From: Boseongicola sp. SB0665_bin_10
GTDB lineage: Bacteria > Pseudomonadota > Alphaproteobacteria > Rhodobacterales > Rhodobacteraceae
Direction of reading: 5' to 3'
Length of the DNA: 64,000 bases
Assembly: GCA_009838075.1 (NCBI GenBank)
Contig: VXSG01000097.1
Coordinates: 62,001 to 126,000, forward strand
In this document: positions 60,933-64,000 of the stretch, one piece after another
Numbering within the stretch: the stretch's first letter is position 1
Layout: every line of letters begins with the position of its first letter
Program-made: the position numbers and the translations under genes
The notes under the pieces: generated by a model
Databases searched by the model: none
What the model saw: only the letters and a program-made list of their open reading frames with translations
What the model was told of the DNA's origin: nothing

Positions 60933-63098
60933 ATGCCTGACCTGCTGATCGAACTCCTGTCCGAGGAAATTCCTGCACGCATGCAGGCGGCCGCGGGCGA
61001 GGGCTTGAGGCGTCTCGTGACGGACGGTCTTGCAGAGGCCGGACTGTCCCATGACGACGCTGAATCCTTTGTCACGCCGCGGCGGCTGATCCTGACAGTG
61101 TCGGGCTTGCCGAAGGTGAGTCCGGCGACACGAGAGGAGCGAAAGGGTCCGAGCGTCAGCGCGCCGGAGAGGGCGCTGGATGGATTCCTGCGCTCGACCG
61201 GGCTCTCGAAAGAGGACCTCGAGGTACGGGATGGCAGGAAAGGACAGGTGTGGTTCGCGGTCATCGAGCGTGAGGGACGCCCTGCCAGCCGGATCGTGGC
61301 CGAGGTTCTGGACGCGGTCATCCGCGATTTCCCATGGCCCAAGTCCATGCGTTGGGGTTCTGGAAGCCTCAGGTGGGTGCGGCCGCTGCACTCGATCATC
61401 TGCCTGTTGAGCGACGGGGTCGAGAACCAGGTCGTTGAGCTTGAAGTCGATGGCATCCGTGCCGGCAACCGGACGGTGGGCCATCGTTTCATGGCACCGG
61501 AGCCGATCAGCGTCACGTCCTCTGCCGACTACCTGGCGAAGATGATAGGGGCAAAGGTCGTTGTCTCCGCCACGGAGCGCGAAGAGATCATCATGCGCGA
61601 GGCAGCCCGGTTGGCGGATGAACGGGGGTTTGAAGTGGTGGAGGACAAGAGCCTTCTGGCAGAGGTCGCGGGCCTCGTCGAATGGCCGGTGGTTCTGCTA
61701 GGCGAGATCGGCGAGGAGTTTCTGGATCTGCCGCCCGAGGTGCTTCAGACCTCGATGAGGGTGCATCAGAAGTTCTTCAGCGCGAGGGACAGTTCAGGCC
61801 GGATCACGCACTTCATCGCGGTGGCGGATCGGGAGACGGCGGACAATGGCACAACGATCATGGCCGGGAACCAAAAGGTTCTTCGGGCACGCCTTTCGGA
61901 TGCCAAGTTCTTTTGGGAAAACGATCTGCGCGTGGCAAGAGATGGCATGAAGGCGTGGACCGACATGCTCGGCAAGGTCACGTTTCACAACAGGCTCGGA
62001 AGCCAGGCAGAGCGAATCGACCGGATTTCGGAATTGGCGAAGGAGATTGCCTCGGCATTGGGAGCCGATCCTGATCGGGCGGTCGCGGCGGCGCGGGTCG
62101 CCAAGGCCGACCTGTCGTCCGAAATGGTCTACGAGTTCGCTGAACTCCAAGGGATCATGGGCGAACACTACGCTAGCGCCGCAGGTCACTCCGGCGAAGT
62201 CGCACGCGTTGCACGCGAGCACTACCAACCACTTGGCCCGTCCGACGATGTGCCAAAAGGGCTGCTGTCGATCGCGGTCGCGCTCGCGGACAAGATCGAC
62301 ACGTTGGCCGGGTTCTGGGCAATGGACGAGAAGCCTACCGGCTCGAAGGACCCGTTTGCGCTCAGGCGCGCGGCGCTCGGCGTCATAAGGCTCATTCTCG
62401 AAAACGATCTCCGGATTTCCTTCGTCGAGATTGCAACGAAACCGGGCCTTCGGGCCGCCTTGGCCGTTGAGGAGCTTGGCTCCGAAGCGGCAGGGCGGAG
62501 CGGGGAGGCACGGGAATTGCAAGACAAGGCCAGAGGTGACCTGTGCATTGGTGACGAGGACCTCACGTTGCCGCGCGGGATCCTCGAATTCCTGCATGAT
62601 CGCATGAAGGTCTTTCTGCGTGGCAAAGGCATTCGCCACGATGTCATCGACGCCTGTCTCGCAATGCCTGGCGCGGATGACCTGACGCTGCTGGTAAAGC
62701 GATCCAATGCCCTTTCCGCGTTTCTGGACACGGAAGAAGGCGAAAATCTTACGCAGGGCTTCAAGCGTGCGCACAACATCCTGAAGCAGGCCGAGGAGAT
62801 GGATGGTGTCGAATACGCGCTTGATCCGGACCCGAATCTGGCGGAACAAGACGAGGAGCGTGCGCTGTTTGATGCGCTGGAAAGGGCGGAGGCCGCAATT
62901 CGTCCCGCCATGGCGTCCGAGGACTTCGAGTCGGCCATGTCGGCCATGGCCGATCTCAGAGGGCCGATCGATGGTTTCTTCGACGCGGTGCAGGTGAACG
63001 CTGCGGATCAGAGCCTGAGGCGAAACCGTCTCAACCTTCTGCATCGCATCAGTGAGACATGCCTTGCTGTGGCGGACCTGAACAGGATCGAGGGATAG
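60933..63098 (+). CDS. glyS: Glycyl-tRNA synthetase beta subunit
   Basis: tRNA-binding subunit of glycyl-tRNA synthetase. The 721-residue product opens MPDLLIELLSEEIPARMQAA, carries the HD-like core with KADLSSEMVYEFAELQGIMG and HYQPLGPSDDVP, DPFALRRAALGVIRLIL, and ends with the DALR-like helical domain (NRLNLLHRISETCLAVADLN). Length is typical for this group. Confidence 0.96.
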   Translation: MPDLLIELLSEEIPARMQAAAGEGLRRLVTDGLAEAGLSHDDAESFVTPRRLILTVSGLPKVSPATREERKGPSVSAPERALDGFLRSTGLSKEDLEVRDGRKGQVWFAVIEREGRPASRIVAEVLDAVIRDFPWPKSMRWGSGSLRWVRPLHSIICLLSDGVENQVVELEVDGIRAGNRTVGHRFMAPEPISVTSSADYLAKMIGAKVVVSATEREEIIMREAARLADERGFEVVEDKSLLAEVAGLVEWPVVLLGEIGEEFLDLPPEVLQTSMRVHQKFFSARDSSGRITHFIAVADRETADNGTTIMAGNQKVLRARLSDAKFFWENDLRVARDGMKAWTDMLGKVTFHNRLGSQAERIDRISELAKEIASALGADPDRAVAAARVAKADLSSEMVYEFAELQGIMGEHYASAAGHSGEVARVAREHYQPLGPSDDVPKGLLSIAVALADKIDTLAGFWAMDEKPTGSKDPFALRRAALGVIRLILENDLRISFVEIATKPGLRAALAVEELGSEAAGRSGEARELQDKARGDLCIGDEDLTLPRGILEFLHDRMKVFLRGKGIRHDVIDACLAMPGADDLTLLVKRSNALSAFLDTEEGENLTQGFKRAHNILKQAEEMDGVEYALDPDPNLAEQDEERALFDALERAEAAIRPAMASEDFESAMSAMADLRGPIDGFFDAVQVNAADQSLRRNRLNLLHRISETCLAVADLNRIEG

Positions 63099-63521
63099 GA
63101 TTCCCGTCAGGCCTCCCGCGTCGAGGGCAGGCGCCACCATGACATTGCTGAATGTGCCGTCACTTCGTTCTCCAGCCGGCATCGCCTCACGATCAGGCAA
63201 CAAGTGCAGCATTTCTCGGGAAAGGGCGGGAAACATACATTTTTTGCCTTGTTTTGTTATTTCGGACATCGCTTCGCGACATGCGAAAAGGACGAAATCC
63301 AAGTCGGATCACCGCGTTGATTGACGTTTGCGTGTTCGGCTTCATGCCATGCACGTTTCACGGCAACTTGGGCCGATTTCGGGTGGCGGGCGTGGAAGTT
63401 GCGTTCGTTGCGGAACAAGTCAAGTAAAGCCGTCTTTTGCGTCTCGAATCCTGGGATGAATGCCGTGTCGGAAGTGGGATGCCTGACGCGAATGCTGTCC
63501 AACAGTTGGCCGCATCGATTC
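63099..63521. other. Intergenic stretch between glyS and ppdK
   Basis: 423 bp with locally AT-rich sequence near 63235-63270 and complementary AGGCAA/TTGCCT hexamers (63198 and 63244 region), too far apart for a standard terminator. No gene recognised. Confidence 0.4.
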
Positions 63522-63549
63522 TTGAACGTTGGGCTTTACTGCGTATGCT
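63522..63549 (+). promoter_or_regulatory. Predicted promoter for ppdK
   Basis: TTGAAC (63522-63527), 16-bp spacer, TATGCT (63544-63549), 22 nt before the chosen GTG start. Both hexamers match the consensus at four or five positions. Confidence 0.5.
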
Positions 63550-63571
63550 GCGGAGCAAAGGAATCGCCGCA

Positions 63572-64000
63572 GTGCAGAAACGCATTGAAATGGAAGATTT
63601 TGTTGCCGTGGACGCGAATGCTCCGGTCGCGACCGAGACGCATGGGGAGCGGGCGAAGTGCCTGCAACGGCTCATTCGGCTGGACTTGCCGGTTCCCGCA
63701 TCGATTGCGCTGTCCTTTGCAACAGTGCGGTCCATTGCATCAGGCGGCACCATGGACGCGGGGAAGGTGTTGGCGCATTTTGGCAAGGCTCCGTTCGTTT
63801 CGGTGCGACCGTCTTCCGGCGATCCGGAGTGGGGCGGTCCCGAGGCGATCCTGAATATCGGCATGAATGATGCCCGTCATGCGGAATTTGCCAGCCTCCT
63901 TGGTCCGGAGGCGGCCGACCGCCTCTACAGCCGCTTCGTGCAGACCTACTCGGTGCAGGTTGCGCATCTTGATCCGGATGCCTTCGAGGCTGCCAGGGAA
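63572..64000 (+). CDS. ppdK: Pyruvate, phosphate dikinase (3' end outside window)
   Basis: Interconverts pyruvate and phosphoenolpyruvate with ATP and phosphate. The visible 143 codons cover the start of the nucleotide-binding domain: ETHGERAKCLQRLIRLDLPV, PFVSVRPSSGDPEWGG (phosphate loop region) and ILNIGMNDARH. The frame is open to the window edge. GTG at 63572 has AAAGGA 9 nt upstream; ATG at 63590 is the alternative. Placement after glyS is typical of Rhodobacterales. Confidence 0.88.
   Translation, partial: MQKRIEMEDFVAVDANAPVATETHGERAKCLQRLIRLDLPVPASIALSFATVRSIASGGTMDAGKVLAHFGKAPFVSVRPSSGDPEWGGPEAILNIGMNDARHAEFASLLGPEAADRLYSRFVQTYSVQVAHLDPDAFEAARE

Overview
The window is GC-rich DNA from an alphaproteobacterium, most likely of the Rhodobacterales (Rhodobacteraceae/Paracoccaceae-like). 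Supporting signs are the order glyQ - short anchored protein - glyS - ppdK, a SAM-II riboswitch upstream of metZ, an EamA exporter next to ftsY, an OlsB-type ornithine-lipid acyltransferase, several TRAP/ABC uptake systems and a glxBCD cluster. No rRNA, tRNA, CRISPR array, prophage or intact insertion sequence was seen. The taxonomic call is inference from gene content and order.

Layout. 1-4.2 kb: housekeeping (partial msrB, olsB, uup, rplM-rpsI). 4.4-13.2 kb: a metabolic segment with an arylsulfotransferase-like propeller protein, a cytochrome P450, a 3-hydroxyisobutyrate dehydrogenase pseudogene that has lost its start codon and gained an internal amber codon, and a complete TRAP transporter whose large permease carries a soluble C-terminal extension of about 330 residues. 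13.6-23.5 kb: a nitrogen/amine cluster with an XRE-cupin regulator, glxBCD (glutamate-synthase-like three-part enzyme), a Rieske oxygenase, a glyoxalase, a GlnT-type glutamine synthetase, a MetX-like alpha/beta hydrolase and an Lrp/AsnC regulator.

23.7-35.2 kb is the most unusual region. A minus-strand block encodes an AmiC-like cytosolic amide sensor, a flotillin, a Liv/Urt/Fmd-type ABC importer (binding protein, two permeases, two ATPases) and an acyl-CoA synthetase, with a divergent MarR regulator. The second ATPase is fused in frame to an amidase. The simplest reading is a system that senses an amide, imports it, hydrolyses it at the inner face of the importer and activates the released acid as a CoA thioester. 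A near-identical operator-like sequence lies in both intergenic regions of this block.

35.9-43.1 kb: ndk, a 1067-residue self-sufficient reductive dehalogenase (duplicated dehalogenase module + two 4Fe-4S clusters + NAD(P)H/flavin reductase + 2Fe-2S ferredoxin), a divergent orphan peptide-type binding protein, and a small PhnD-like/TerB-like pair. 43.2-64 kb is mostly core genome (pyrG, secG, EamA, ftsY, xseA, purD, yciB, a GST, metZ, a glutamine amidotransferase, trkH, glyQ, a DUF6446-like protein, glyS, partial ppdK), interrupted by a hipBA-type toxin-antitoxin pair beside an AT-rich, probably acquired, patch.

The region therefore combines conserved housekeeping blocks with accessory catabolic modules aimed at amides, amines, organic acids and halogenated aromatics.
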